A stretch of 64,000 nucleotides of DNA from the NCBI GenBank assembly GCA_030040015.1, contig JASHUM010000095.1:16197-80196 (forward strand), given 5' to 3'. This stretch comes from Acidimicrobiales bacterium (GTDB taxonomy: Bacteria > Actinomycetota > Acidimicrobiia > Acidimicrobiales > UBA8190). A model generated the notes under the pieces. It saw nothing but the letters and a program-made list of their open reading frames with translations, made no database searches and was not told the DNA's origin. The position numbers and the translations under genes were made by a program. Shown here one piece after another: positions 23,280 to 31,795 of this stretch. Every line of letters starts with the position of its first letter. Positions within the stretch are counted from its first letter, which is position 1.

Positions 23280-24077
23280 ATGCCCGATGCACCGGACGCC
23301 TCGGAGGTCCTCTACGAGGTGTCGGGCGCCGTCGCCCGGATCACGATCAACCGTCCCGAGCGGCGCAACGCCATGTCGTGGTCGGTCGTGGAGGGGCTGC
23401 GTCAGGCGTTCTGGAGCGCCGGGACTGAGCCCGAGGTCCGGGTGGTGGTGCTCACCGGAGCCGGGGACGCCGCCTTCTGCGCCGGGGCCGACCTGGGGGG
23501 CATGGGGGGAGGGAGCGAGGGCTTCCTGGCCACCCACCGGTCCAGAGGCGACCTGGCCGAGTTGTTCCGCCAGATGTGGAGCCTGGGCAAGCCCACCCTG
23601 GCCCGGGTTCAGGGGTGGGCCATGGCCGGCGGGATGGGCCTGGCCCTGGCTTGTGACCTGGTCGTCGCCTCGGACCGGGCCCGCTTCGGCGCCCCCGAGA
23701 TCGACGTCGGGCTGTGGCCGTACATGGTCACGGTGCCCCTGGTCCGGTCCATGCCCCCCAAGAAGGCCCTCGAGCTCATGCTGACGGGCCGGGTGGTCGA
23801 CGCCCAGGAGGCCGAGCACCTGGGCTTCGTCAACCAGGTCGTTGCGCACGATCAGCTCGACCGGGCCGTCGACGACACGGCCGCCACCCTCGCCTCGAAG
23901 TCACCGGCGGTGATGAGGCTCGGCCGGGACGCGTTCTACGCTGTGTGGGACATGGCGGCGGAGGAGGCGTTGGCCCACCTGCACGCCATGCTGACGCTCA
24001 CCACCCAGACCGAGGACGCCGCCGAGGGCATCGCCGCCTTCATGGAGAAGCGGTCCCCGCGCTGGACGGGGCGCTGA
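23280..24077 (+). CDS. Enoyl-CoA hydratase/isomerase family protein
   Basis: 265 residues, crotonase fold. Oxyanion-hole segments R-R-N-A-M-S near residue 23-28 and C-A-G-A-D-L-G-G near 68-75, then the second one, M-A-G-G-M-G-L-A-L-A-C-D near 113-124. The residues P-E-I-D-V-G-L-W-P replace the P-E-x-x-L-G-x-x-P hydratase pattern, so the exact reaction (hydration, isomerisation or hydrolysis of acyl-CoA) is uncertain. A role in beta-oxidation fits the acyl-CoA dehydrogenase at 19.1 kb. It is followed after 27 bases by the GDP-mannose dehydratase-like gene. Confidence 0.87.
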   Translation: MPDAPDASEVLYEVSGAVARITINRPERRNAMSWSVVEGLRQAFWSAGTEPEVRVVVLTGAGDAAFCAGADLGGMGGGSEGFLATHRSRGDLAELFRQMWSLGKPTLARVQGWAMAGGMGLALACDLVVASDRARFGAPEIDVGLWPYMVTVPLVRSMPPKKALELMLTGRVVDAQEAEHLGFVNQVVAHDQLDRAVDDTAATLASKSPAVMRLGRDAFYAVWDMAAEEALAHLHAMLTLTTQTEDAAEGIAAFMEKRSPRWTGR

Positions 24078-24104
24078 ACGACGGCGACGATCGGAACCGA
24101 GCAG

Positions 24105-25076
24105 ATGACCAAGCGAGCCCTGATCACCGGCATCACCGGGCAGGACGGTTCCTACCTCGCCGAGTTCCTCCTCCACCAGGGGTACGAGGTCGTCGGCATG
24201 CTGCGCCGCTCCTCAACCGTCAACTTCGAGCGTATCGCCCACGTCCAGGAACAGCTCACCCTGGTGCCCGGCGACCTGCTCGACGAAGTCTCGCTCATCG
24301 GGATCCTGCGCGAGCACCAGCCCACCGAGGTCTACAACCTGGCCGCCCAGTCCTTCGTGCAGACCTCGTGGGGACAGCCGGTGCTGACGGGAGAGACGAC
24401 GGCACTCGGCGTCACCCGCCTTCTCGACGCCATCCGCATCGCCGCCCCCGAGGCCCGCTTCTACCAGGCGTCCTCGTCGGAGATGTTCGGCAAGGTCCAC
24501 GAGGTGCCCCAGTCCGAGCGCACGCCCTTCTACCCGCGCAGCCCGTACGGCGTGGCCAAGGTGTACGGCCACTGGATCACCGTGAACTACCGGGAGAGCT
24601 ACGGCTTGCACGCCTCGTCGGGAATGCTGTTCAACCACGAGAGCCCGCGCCGGGGTCTCGAGTTCGTGACCCGCAAGGTGAGCCACGGGGTGGCTCGCAT
24701 CGTGTGCGGTCTCGACGACAAGCTGTTGCTCGGCAACCTGGAGTCCCAGCGCGACTGGGGATTCGCCGGCGACTACGTGCGGGCCATGTGGCTCATGCTC
24801 CAGCAGGACAAGGCGTCCGACTACGTCGTGGCCACCGGCGAGACCCACTCCGTGCGCCAGCTGTGCGAGCTGGCCTTCGCCCACGTGGATCTCGACTGGG
24901 CCGAGCACGTGGTGGTCGACGAGAGGTTCCTCCGCCCCGCCGAGGTGGACCTGCTCGTGGGAGACGCCACTTTGGCCCGGACCGAGCTCGGGTGGGAGCA
25001 GACCGTCGACTTCCCGGCGCTCGTGGCCATGATGGTGGATGCCGACGTGGAGCTGGTCCGCCGCACCGGGCGCTGA
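24105..25076 (+). CDS. gmd: GDP-mannose 4,6-dehydratase family protein
   Basis: 323 residues, extended SDR. The Rossmann motif [10 protein letters not shown] at residues 9-18 is diagnostic for the GMD subfamily. The catalytic set is S-S-S-E-M-F-G, then the Y-x3-K in S-P-Y-G-V-A-K, and F-N-H-E-S-P-R-R-G, all GMD features. The reaction makes GDP-4-keto-6-deoxymannose, the precursor of fucose, rhamnose and related deoxyhexoses in surface glycans. No epimerase/reductase partner gene is adjacent, so the final sugar is unknown. An 18-base gap leads to ccdA. Confidence 0.9.
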   Translation: MTKRALITGITGQDGSYLAEFLLHQGYEVVGMLRRSSTVNFERIAHVQEQLTLVPGDLLDEVSLIGILREHQPTEVYNLAAQSFVQTSWGQPVLTGETTALGVTRLLDAIRIAAPEARFYQASSSEMFGKVHEVPQSERTPFYPRSPYGVAKVYGHWITVNYRESYGLHASSGMLFNHESPRRGLEFVTRKVSHGVARIVCGLDDKLLLGNLESQRDWGFAGDYVRAMWLMLQQDKASDYVVATGETHSVRQLCELAFAHVDLDWAEHVVVDERFLRPAEVDLLVGDATLARTELGWEQTVDFPALVAMMVDADVELVRRTGR

Positions 25077-25094
25077 GCGTCGCAGGCGGTACCC

Positions 25095-25856
25095 GTGACG
25101 TCCGCCGTCATCACCGCCGATCCTCTCGGCGTCCTCGTCGTCTTCGCCGCCGGCATGTTGTCGTTCCTCTCTCCCTGCGTCCTTCCGCTGGTACCGGGCT
25201 ACGTCTCGATGGTGTCGGGGCTGTCCGCTGCCGAGCTCGGTGAGTCCCGGCGTCCCGCCGCCGGCGCCGTGCTCCCCGGCATCCTCCTCTTCGTGGCCGG
25301 GTTCACCGTGGTGTTCACTGCCGAGGGCGCCGTCGCCTCGACGGTGGGACGGATGCTCCTCGTCCATCAGCGCGCCTTCGACATCGGCGCCGGGGCGGTG
25401 GTGGTCGTCCTCGGCCTGTGGCTGGCCGGAGTGGGGACACCCCGGCTGGCCCTCGCCGAGCGCCGGTTCCACCCTCGTCCCTCGGCGCTGGGCCGGTGGG
25501 CGCCACCGGTCATGGGCATGGCCTTCGCCTTCGGCTGGACGCCCTGCATCGGCCCGGTGCTCGGTGCCGTGCTCGGACTGGCCGCCTATCGGGCCACCCT
25601 GACCTCGGGGCTCGTGTTGCTGATCGCCTACTCGCTGGGGCTGGGCGTGCCCTTCCTGGTGACGGGCCTGGCCTTCGGTCGTCTCACGGCGTTGGCTTCC
25701 CGCATGCGACGGCGCATGTGGGTCGTCGAGCTGGTGGCCGGTGTCGCGCTGGTGGCCTTCGGCGCCCTGCTCATCACCGGCGAGCTGCACCTGGTGTCCT
25801 CGGCGGTGTCGAGCGCCCTCCGGGCCGTCGGCCTCGCCCGCCTGACGGTCAGCTAG
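25095..25856 (+). CDS. ccdA: Cytochrome c biogenesis thiol transporter CcdA
   Basis: 253 residues, six membrane helices. The two redox cysteines are conserved: S-F-L-S-P-C-V-L-P-L-V-P-G-Y in helix 1 and F-G-W-T-P-C-I-G-P-V in helix 4. CcdA moves reducing equivalents from cytoplasmic thioredoxin across the membrane to thioredoxin-like proteins that keep apocytochrome heme-binding thiols reduced. The likely partner is CcmG at 30.75 kb. It starts with GTG and lies about 40 bases before ccmA, at the head of the ccm operon. Confidence 0.93.
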   Translation: MTSAVITADPLGVLVVFAAGMLSFLSPCVLPLVPGYVSMVSGLSAAELGESRRPAAGAVLPGILLFVAGFTVVFTAEGAVASTVGRMLLVHQRAFDIGAGAVVVVLGLWLAGVGTPRLALAERRFHPRPSALGRWAPPVMGMAFAFGWTPCIGPVLGAVLGLAAYRATLTSGLVLLIAYSLGLGVPFLVTGLAFGRLTALASRMRRRMWVVELVAGVALVAFGALLITGELHLVSSAVSSALRAVGLARLTVS

Positions 25857-25899
25857 ACCCTCACCCCCGCTTGGTAAGCGGCCGGGGCCCGCCCGTAGC

Positions 25900-26601
25900 A
25901 TGGCGCCGCCCATGGACAGCGCAGTCCTCCTCCGTTCCGCCCACGCCACCATCGGGCGGTTCCCGGCTTTGGCCGGCGTCGACCTCGAGCTCGCTCCTGG
26001 AGAGCTCGTGGTCCTCGAGGGCCCCAACGGGGCCGGGAAGACGAGCGTGCTCCGGGCGTGCGCCGGCCTGCTCCCGCTCACCGGCGGCGAGGGGACCGTT
26101 CTCGGGTACGACCTCCGCCGCGACCTCGTCGCCGTACGGCCCCTCGTGGGGTACCTGGGCCATGCCCCGGCGCTCTACGACGAGCTGACGGTGTCGGAGA
26201 ACGTCCGCTTCGCCGTGCGGGCCGCAGGCGCAGCGTCCTCGGCGGTGCCCGACGTGCTGGCCCGTGTCGGGTTGAGCGGCCGCTTGGCGCGGACGCCGGC
26301 GGGCCGGTTGTCGGCAGGCCAGCGACGGCGCGCCGCGCTGGCGTCGGTGCTCGTGCGGCGGCCCGCCCTGTGGTTGCTCGACGAGCCGCACGCCGCCTTC
26401 GACGCCGAGGGCCGCCGGCTCCTCTCCACCGTGATGTGCGAGGCCCGTGACGGCGGGTCGGGCGTGCTCGTCGCCTCGCACGAACCGGCCGAGGTGCTCC
26501 CACTCGCCGACCGCGTCGTCACCATGGTGGGTGGCCGTGCGCAGGGCTCACGGCGTGGCGGCCGTCGCCGGGTGGTGCCGGGAGGCGTCCATGTGGCGTG
26601 A
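25900..26601 (+). CDS. ccmA: Heme exporter ATP-binding subunit CcmA
   Basis: 233 residues, small ABC ATPase. Walker A G-P-N-G-A-G-K-T-S is at 41-49, the signature is L-S-A-G-Q-R-R-R, and Walker B W-L-L-D-E-P-H is followed by the switch histidine in V-A-S-H-E. With CcmB it forms the heme-handling ABC transporter that releases holo-CcmE from CcmC. The last 25 residues are basic (G-S-R-R-G-G-R-R-R), which is not typical. An in-frame ATG at 25912 is an equally likely start. It overlaps ccmB by 11 bases. Confidence 0.9.
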   Translation: MAPPMDSAVLLRSAHATIGRFPALAGVDLELAPGELVVLEGPNGAGKTSVLRACAGLLPLTGGEGTVLGYDLRRDLVAVRPLVGYLGHAPALYDELTVSENVRFAVRAAGAASSAVPDVLARVGLSGRLARTPAGRLSAGQRRRAALASVLVRRPALWLLDEPHAAFDAEGRRLLSTVMCEARDGGSGVLVASHEPAEVLPLADRVVTMVGGRAQGSRRGGRRRVVPGGVHVA

Positions 26602-27262
26602 CGCGCTGTTGGTGGTGGGCAAGGACCTGCGCATCGAGGCCCGCTCCCGGGTGGTCGTCAACCAGGTGGCTCCGTTCGCGGTGCTCGTCCTCCTCCTCTT
26701 CGCCTTTGCCCTCGGGCCCGACCGCAGCCCCATGGCGCACGCCGCGCCGGGGCTGTTCTGGGTGGCGGTGCTGTTCTGCGCGCTGCTGGCGGTGCAGCGC
26801 AGCTTCGCCGTGGAGTCCGGCGAGGGCACCCGTGACGGGCTCCGACTCTCCGGGCTCGACCCGGCCGGCATCTTCCTGGGCAAGACGGCAGCGGTGACGG
26901 TGCAGCTGCTCCTCCTCGAGGTGCTGCTGACGGTGGGGGTCGTCCTCCTGTTCGGGAACGGCGTGCGCTCGGTGGGGGCGCTCGTGCTCACCTCGGTTCT
27001 CGGCACGGCCGGGCTCGCTGCCGTGGGGACGCTGTACGGCGCGCTGTCGAGCGGGCTGCGCGTGCGCGAGACGTTGTTGCCGCTGTTGCTGCTGCCCGTT
27101 GCCGCTCCCGTCCTCTTGGCCGGCACGCGGGCCTGGCAGGCGGCGCTCGGGATCGGGACGTCCACGTCGGGCAACCCGTGGACGTCGGTGCTCGTCGTCT
27201 TCGCCGCCGTGTACCTTGCGCTCGGTTGCGTCATCTACGGGCCGCTCCTGGAGGCGATGTGA
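26591..27262 (+). CDS. ccmB: Heme exporter membrane subunit CcmB
   Basis: 223 residues with six hydrophobic helices. The opening W-R-D-A-L-L-V-V-G-K-D-L-R-I-E and the helix block with F-W-V-A-V-L-F fit CcmB, and S-F-A-V-E-S-G-E-G-T-R-D-G-L is the conserved loop. It partners CcmA. The ATG at 26591 falls within the last codons of ccmA, and its TGA overlaps the ccmC GTG (GTGA). Confidence 0.87.
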   Translation: MWRDALLVVGKDLRIEARSRVVVNQVAPFAVLVLLLFAFALGPDRSPMAHAAPGLFWVAVLFCALLAVQRSFAVESGEGTRDGLRLSGLDPAGIFLGKTAAVTVQLLLLEVLLTVGVVLLFGNGVRSVGALVLTSVLGTAGLAAVGTLYGALSSGLRVRETLLPLLLLPVAAPVLLAGTRAWQAALGIGTSTSGNPWTSVLVVFAAVYLALGCVIYGPLLEAM

Positions 27263-28053
27263 GCGCCGTCACCACCTGGTCCGCCCGGCGTGCCTGGGTG
27301 GTGCGCGCCACCGGCCTCGCCGGGGTGGTCGGCATGGCCTTCACGGTGTGGTTGGGGCTGTGGATCACCCCGCCCGACAAGGTGCAGGGGAACCTGGTGC
27401 GCCTGGTGTACCTCCACCCGCCGGTGGCGTGGGTGGCGCTGTACCTGGCGTTCGGTCTGGCCGTGCTCGGGAGCCTCCTGTGGTTGTGGCCGCGCACGCG
27501 CAACGACAGTTGGGACCGCCTGGCCGGGGCGGCCATGGAGGTCGGTGTGGTGTTCACGGCCCTCACCCTGGTCACCGGCTCGCTGTGGGGCCGGCCCACC
27601 TGGGGGGTGTGGTGGGCCTGGGACGCCCGGCTCACCTCCACCGCCTTGCTGCTGGTCCTGCAGCTCGGCTACCTGGCCCTGCGGCGAGTGGCTTCCGAGC
27701 CCGAGCCCAGGGCGCGCCGGTGCGCCATCGGCGCCGTGATCGCCGCCGTCGACGTCCCCATCGTGCACTTCTCGGTCGACTGGTGGCGGACACTGCACCA
27801 AGGCGCCACCGTCCTCAACGCCAACCTGTCGCCCACCATCCATGGCGCCATGGCCTGGACGCTGCTCCTCGGTTTCGTCTCCATGACCCTCGTGTTCGCC
27901 TGGATGGTGTCGGTGCGTTACCGCATAGCCACCCTGGCCGACGTCGCCGCCGATCGCTCCATGCAGCAGGCGCTCGCCGAGCGCTGGGCCGAGGGCATGC
28001 CCGAGGCTCCTGTCGAGGAGGAAGGTGGCGTGCCCGCCGGAGTGGGCCCGTGA
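27259..28053 (+). CDS. ccmC: Heme lyase component CcmC
   Basis: 264 residues, six helices. The tryptophan-rich heme-presenting motif W-G-V-W-W-A-W-D is at about residue 117-124. The periplasmic histidines are in L-H-P-P and I-V-H-F-S-V-D-W-W. CcmC places heme on CcmE at the outer face of the membrane. The C-terminal tail is acidic and cytoplasmic. Its GTG start overlaps the ccmB stop, and its own stop overlaps the GTG of ccmD. Confidence 0.92.
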   Translation: MSAVTTWSARRAWVVRATGLAGVVGMAFTVWLGLWITPPDKVQGNLVRLVYLHPPVAWVALYLAFGLAVLGSLLWLWPRTRNDSWDRLAGAAMEVGVVFTALTLVTGSLWGRPTWGVWWAWDARLTSTALLLVLQLGYLALRRVASEPEPRARRCAIGAVIAAVDVPIVHFSVDWWRTLHQGATVLNANLSPTIHGAMAWTLLLGFVSMTLVFAWMVSVRYRIATLADVAADRSMQQALAERWAEGMPEAPVEEEGGVPAGVGP

Positions 28054-28199
28054 GGTACATCGACGCCGGCTACATCAGCGCCCTGAGCGTGCTGGCCGCC
28101 TACGCGCTCTTGCTCGTCGGGCGCCGACGCCATCTCGAGCGCGTCGTCGGCGACGACGGCGCCGCCCGACCCGAGGTCCTCGAGCGGCCGGAACCGTGA
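28050..28199 (+). CDS. ccmD: CcmD-like small membrane protein
   Basis: 49 residues. It has one membrane helix (Y-I-S-A-L-S-V-L-A-A-Y-A-L-L-L-V-G) followed by R-R-R-H-L-E-R, the shape and position of CcmD between ccmC and ccmE. CcmD is needed to release holo-CcmE from the CcmABC complex. Sequence conservation in this family is low, so the call rests on length, topology and position. GTGA overlaps join it to both neighbours. Confidence 0.75.
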   Translation: MRYIDAGYISALSVLAAYALLLVGRRRHLERVVGDDGAARPEVLERPEP

Positions 28200-28690
28200 C
28201 CGAGGTCGAGGCCCCTCCGGCGCACCCCCCGGCCTCGGCCCGGGGGACGGTCCCGCCCGTGTCGGCGCTCGCCAAGCGTCGTCGCCGGCTTCGCTATCTG
28301 GTGCTGGCCGTCGTCCTCGTCGGTGCCATCGCCTTTCTCATCAGCAGGATCGGTGGCTCACTCGACTACTTCGAGACCGTCGACCAGGCCATGGCGCAGA
28401 AGGCCAAGCTCGGGGGGCAGACCTTCCGTCTCGAAGGCCTCGTCGTCCCCGGATCGGTTCGGCGCACGGTCGACGGCGTCGACTTCGTGGCAGCAGGCAC
28501 CAAGCACCGCGTCCCGGTCGAGAACACCGGGAACCCGCCCCAGCTCTTCCAGCCCGACATCCCGGTCGTGGTGGTGGGGCACTTCTCCGGTGGGACCTTC
28601 GTGTCCAACCAGATCATCGTCGACCACACCGCCACCTACATCGAAGAGCACCCAGCGCGCGTGCGCGCCCCGAACGGCACCGTTCGGTGA
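28196..28690 (+). CDS. ccmE: Periplasmic-type heme chaperone CcmE
   Basis: 164 residues. A cytoplasmic 30 residues with a run of Arg/Lys, one membrane helix (about 34-50), then the OB-fold domain. The heme-binding motif is D-H144-T-A-T-Y148, which is the HxxxY type. The covalent His is therefore present, as in E. coli-type CcmE, rather than the CxxxY form of some archaea and Gram-positives. It receives heme from CcmC and gives it to CcmF. Its start and stop both overlap neighbours by four bases. Confidence 0.92.
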   Translation: MTEVEAPPAHPPASARGTVPPVSALAKRRRRLRYLVLAVVLVGAIAFLISRIGGSLDYFETVDQAMAQKAKLGGQTFRLEGLVVPGSVRRTVDGVDFVAAGTKHRVPVENTGNPPQLFQPDIPVVVVGHFSGGTFVSNQIIVDHTATYIEEHPARVRAPNGTVR

Positions 28691-30753
28691 ACGCCGCCCT
28701 CGGCCACACCGGCGTCCTCCTCGGCCTCGTCTCCGCCGTCGTGGGCATGGCGGTGCTGGGCACCGGCCTGCTCCGGCGGCGCCCGACGCTGGTCCGAGCC
28801 GGGCGGGCCTACGCCGTGCTGCTCTTGGCCGGGGCCGTGCTGGCCACGGTGGCGATGGAGCGGGCGCTCATCACCCACGACTTCTCGCTGGCCTTCGTCG
28901 CCGCCAACAACAGCCGGTCGACTCCGCTGCTGTACACCATCACCGGCATGTGGTCGGCGCTGGCCGGGTCGATCCTTTTGTGGGGGCTGATCCTCGCCGG
29001 CTTCGTCGCCGCCATGGTGTGGCGTTTCCGGCGGACCTCCGGCGACCCGCTCGTGGGCTGGGCCACCTTGGTCTGTTACGGCGTGGCCGCCTTCTTCTTC
29101 GCCCTCATGGCCGGGCCGGCCGACCCGTTCCAGACGGTGTCGGGTGCGGCGCCGTCGAACGGCCTCGGTCCCAACGTGCTGCTGCAGGACAACCCGCTCG
29201 TCGCCATCCACCCTCCCATGCTCTATCTGGGCTTCGTCGGGTTCACCGTGCCCTTCGCCTTCGCCGTGGCCTCCCTCGTCACCGGACGGGTGGACGAGGA
29301 CTGGCAGCTGGCCACGCGGCGGTGGACGCTCGTCGCCTGGGGGTGCCTCACCGTGGGCATCGTCCTCGGCGCCTGGTGGTCGTACCAGGTGCTCGGGTGG
29401 GGCGGGTTCTGGGCCTGGGACCCGGTGGAGAACGCCTCGATCCTTCCCTGGCTGTGCGCCACGGCCTACCTGCACTCGGCGCTGGTGCAAGAGCGACGAG
29501 GGCTCTTGCGGGTCTGGAACCTCTCCTTGGTGGTGGCCACGTTCAGCCTCACCATCCTCGGGACGTTCCTCACCCGCTCTGGAGTGGTCGAGTCGGTGCA
29601 CTCGTTCACCACGTCCAACATCGGCCCGATTCTGCTCGCCTTCTTCGCCGTGGTGCTCCTCGGCGGGGTGGGACTGATCGCCTGGCGGGGTGACCGCCTG
29701 CGTTCGGCGGGAGGGATCGACGCCCCGGTCAGTCGGGAAGGCGCCTTCCTCCTGAACAACATGCTCTTCGCCGCCTTCGCCTTCGTCGTCCTGCTCGGGA
29801 CGGTGTTCCCGTTGCTCTACGAGGCATTCTCGGGACAGCAGGTGACGGTGGGTGCTCCCTATTTCGACACCATGACTCTTCCCATCGGGCTCGCCTTGCT
29901 GCTGCTCATGGCGGTGGGCCCGGCGTTGCCGTGGCGCAAGGCCGACGCCGCCACGTTGTCGGCACGCCTGGCCGTGCCGGCATGGACGGGGACCGTGGTG
30001 GTGGTGTGCTGCGTCGCCGCCGGCGTGCGCGGCCTGGGTGTGCTCGTCGCCTTCGGGCTCGGCGCCTTCGCCGGCGCCGCCAATGTGCGCCAGCTCGTCC
30101 TGGCCGTCCGCGCCGCCCGCCGCCACGGCGCCCCGGCATGGCGGGGCGTGTCGGGCCGTGCCAACGGCGGGATGGTGGTCCACCTGGGCGTGGTGGTGAT
30201 CGCCGTGGCCCTGGCGTCAGCGACCACCTTCGGCCATCGCACCCAAGTCACGCTCACGCCCGGGAAGAGCGCCATCGTCGACGGCCATCGCATCTCCTAC
30301 GAGGCGCTGGCGTTCGTCAGCTCACCGGTGCGCACGGCCACCGAGGCTCTGGTCACGGTGGACGGGCACGGCCCGTACCGGCCGGCCGTCAGCCAGTTCG
30401 GGCCGGGGACCGAGGCGGTGGGCACCCCCGCCATCGATTCAGGGGTCTTTCAAGACGTCTACCTGACCGTCGACTCGCTTCCCGCCGGCCGGGAAGGGCC
30501 GGTGTCCATCGGCGTGACCGTCCAGCCCCTCGTTTCGTGGCTGTGGGTGGGCGGAGGCATCGTCGTGCTCGGTGCCGTGCTCGCCGCTCTCCCCGGGCGA
30601 CGACGCCGGCCGACCGATCCCGCCTCGGCGCTGCCCGATCTCGGCCGTCGCGTCCGCACCAGCGAAGACGGAGTCGTGGCGGACGGAAACGGGCACGACG
30701 TCGGTGCCGTGCCCGACGCCGTGCGAGACCCGGCGGTGCCGAGCCTGCGATGA
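28687..30753 (+). CDS. ccmF: Heme lyase CcmF
   Basis: 688 residues with about 13-15 membrane helices. The W-G-G-F-W-A-W-D-P-V-E-N-A motif (about residue 238-250) is the tryptophan-rich heme-binding signature, with flanking histidines in the helices. CcmF takes heme from holo-CcmE and attaches it to apocytochrome c CXXCH cysteines with CcmH. The C-terminal 50 residues are hydrophilic and cytoplasmic. The GTG start overlaps ccmE and the stop overlaps ccmG. Confidence 0.93.
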   Translation: MNAALGHTGVLLGLVSAVVGMAVLGTGLLRRRPTLVRAGRAYAVLLLAGAVLATVAMERALITHDFSLAFVAANNSRSTPLLYTITGMWSALAGSILLWGLILAGFVAAMVWRFRRTSGDPLVGWATLVCYGVAAFFFALMAGPADPFQTVSGAAPSNGLGPNVLLQDNPLVAIHPPMLYLGFVGFTVPFAFAVASLVTGRVDEDWQLATRRWTLVAWGCLTVGIVLGAWWSYQVLGWGGFWAWDPVENASILPWLCATAYLHSALVQERRGLLRVWNLSLVVATFSLTILGTFLTRSGVVESVHSFTTSNIGPILLAFFAVVLLGGVGLIAWRGDRLRSAGGIDAPVSREGAFLLNNMLFAAFAFVVLLGTVFPLLYEAFSGQQVTVGAPYFDTMTLPIGLALLLLMAVGPALPWRKADAATLSARLAVPAWTGTVVVVCCVAAGVRGLGVLVAFGLGAFAGAANVRQLVLAVRAARRHGAPAWRGVSGRANGGMVVHLGVVVIAVALASATTFGHRTQVTLTPGKSAIVDGHRISYEALAFVSSPVRTATEALVTVDGHGPYRPAVSQFGPGTEAVGTPAIDSGVFQDVYLTVDSLPAGREGPVSIGVTVQPLVSWLWVGGGIVVLGAVLAALPGRRRRPTDPASALPDLGRRVRTSEDGVVADGNGHDVGAVPDAVRDPAVPSLR

Positions 30754-31322
30754 CGACGAATTCCTCGGCGCCCTCGCGTTGGCGGGTGCACCGGGCCCGG
30801 TGGATCGCCGGTGGCGTGCTCGTGGTCGGTGCGGCGCTGGTGGCACTGCTCGCCACCCGGCCCCCCGCAGCCGCCACCGAGGTGCAGACCCCCCTCGTCG
30901 GCCACGAGGCGCCGTCGCTCACGGGGACGACCCTCGACGGACAACCCTTCGACCTGGCGTCGCTGCGGGGGCGTTGGGTGGTGGTGAACTTCTTCGCCAG
31001 TTGGTGCCCGCCGTGCCAGCAGGAGGAGCCCAACCTCGTCACCTTCGCGTTTCAGCACCGCCAGCCGGGGGGCGTGGCCTTGGTGGGTGTGGTCTACGAC
31101 GACACGGCCTCGGCGGCGAGGAGCTTCCTGTCCTCGACCGGTGCCACCTGGCCGGCGATTCCCGATCCCGACGGCACCGACGCAGTTGCCTTCGGTGTCA
31201 GGGCCCCGCCCGAGACGTTCCTCCTGTCGCCGACCGGAACGGTGGTCGCCCACTTCGACGGGCCGGTCACCGCCGCCGGCCTCGACTACTGGCTGAAGCG
31301 TGCCGAGGAGGGGACGGCATGA
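30750..31322 (+). CDS. ccmG: Thiol:disulfide oxidoreductase CcmG/DsbE
   Basis: 190 residues. One N-terminal membrane anchor (about 18-36) and a thioredoxin domain facing outward. The active site W-C86-P-P-C89 and the preceding N-F-F-A-S are typical of DsbE/ResA-type proteins, as is the cis-Pro segment A-P-P-E-T-F near residue 153. It reduces apocytochrome c thiols, taking electrons from CcdA. ATGA overlaps link it to ccmF and ccmH. Confidence 0.92.
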   Translation: MTTNSSAPSRWRVHRARWIAGGVLVVGAALVALLATRPPAAATEVQTPLVGHEAPSLTGTTLDGQPFDLASLRGRWVVVNFFASWCPPCQQEEPNLVTFAFQHRQPGGVALVGVVYDDTASAARSFLSSTGATWPAIPDPDGTDAVAFGVRAPPETFLLSPTGTVVAHFDGPVTAAGLDYWLKRAEEGTA

Positions 31323-31795
31323 GCGGACCCTCCTTTCGCCGGTGGGCGCCCTGGACGGTCATGGGCGTCGTGCTCGGGATCGCTCTCGTCGTGGGCGCCC
31401 GCCATCCCTCGCCCGCTCTCGGCCCGTCGCAACGGGCAGCGGCCATCGACGCCCAGCTGCGCTGTCCGAGTTGCGAGGACCTGTCGGTGGCACAGTCCTC
31501 TGCGCCGACGGCGGTGGGCATCCGCCAGATCGTGGCGCAGCGCGTGGCGCAGGGGGAGAGTGACGCCGTCATCGAGGCCTACCTGGTGAGCCGGTACGGG
31601 GAGGACATCCTGCTGCGTCCACCCGCATCGGGCGGGACCGGCGTCGTGTGGGTGGCACCCATCGTCGTCGTGGCCCTGTGCCTGGTGGGTCTGGGGCTCT
31701 TCTTCTGGCGGCGGCGAAGGGTGCAGGGAGCCGAAGTGTCCGACGACGACCGTGAGCTCGTGGCTGCTGCGCTGGCCGAGCGGGGGACGTCATGA
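31319..31795 (+). CDS. ccmH: CcmH thioreductase-like apocytochrome chaperone
   Basis: 158 residues. A first membrane segment (about 11-27), then L-R-C49-P-S-C52, which is the conserved LRCxxC motif, and a second helix near 106-128. CcmH binds apocytochrome c and resolves its disulfides together with CcmG. The block I-R-Q-I-V-A-Q-R-V-A-Q-G-E-S, then Y-L-V-S-R-Y-G-E-D-I-L-L, is also diagnostic. Translation is coupled to ccmG and the following TPR gene. Confidence 0.93.
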   Translation: MSGPSFRRWAPWTVMGVVLGIALVVGARHPSPALGPSQRAAAIDAQLRCPSCEDLSVAQSSAPTAVGIRQIVAQRVAQGESDAVIEAYLVSRYGEDILLRPPASGGTGVVWVAPIVVVALCLVGLGLFFWRRRRVQGAEVSDDDRELVAAALAERGTS

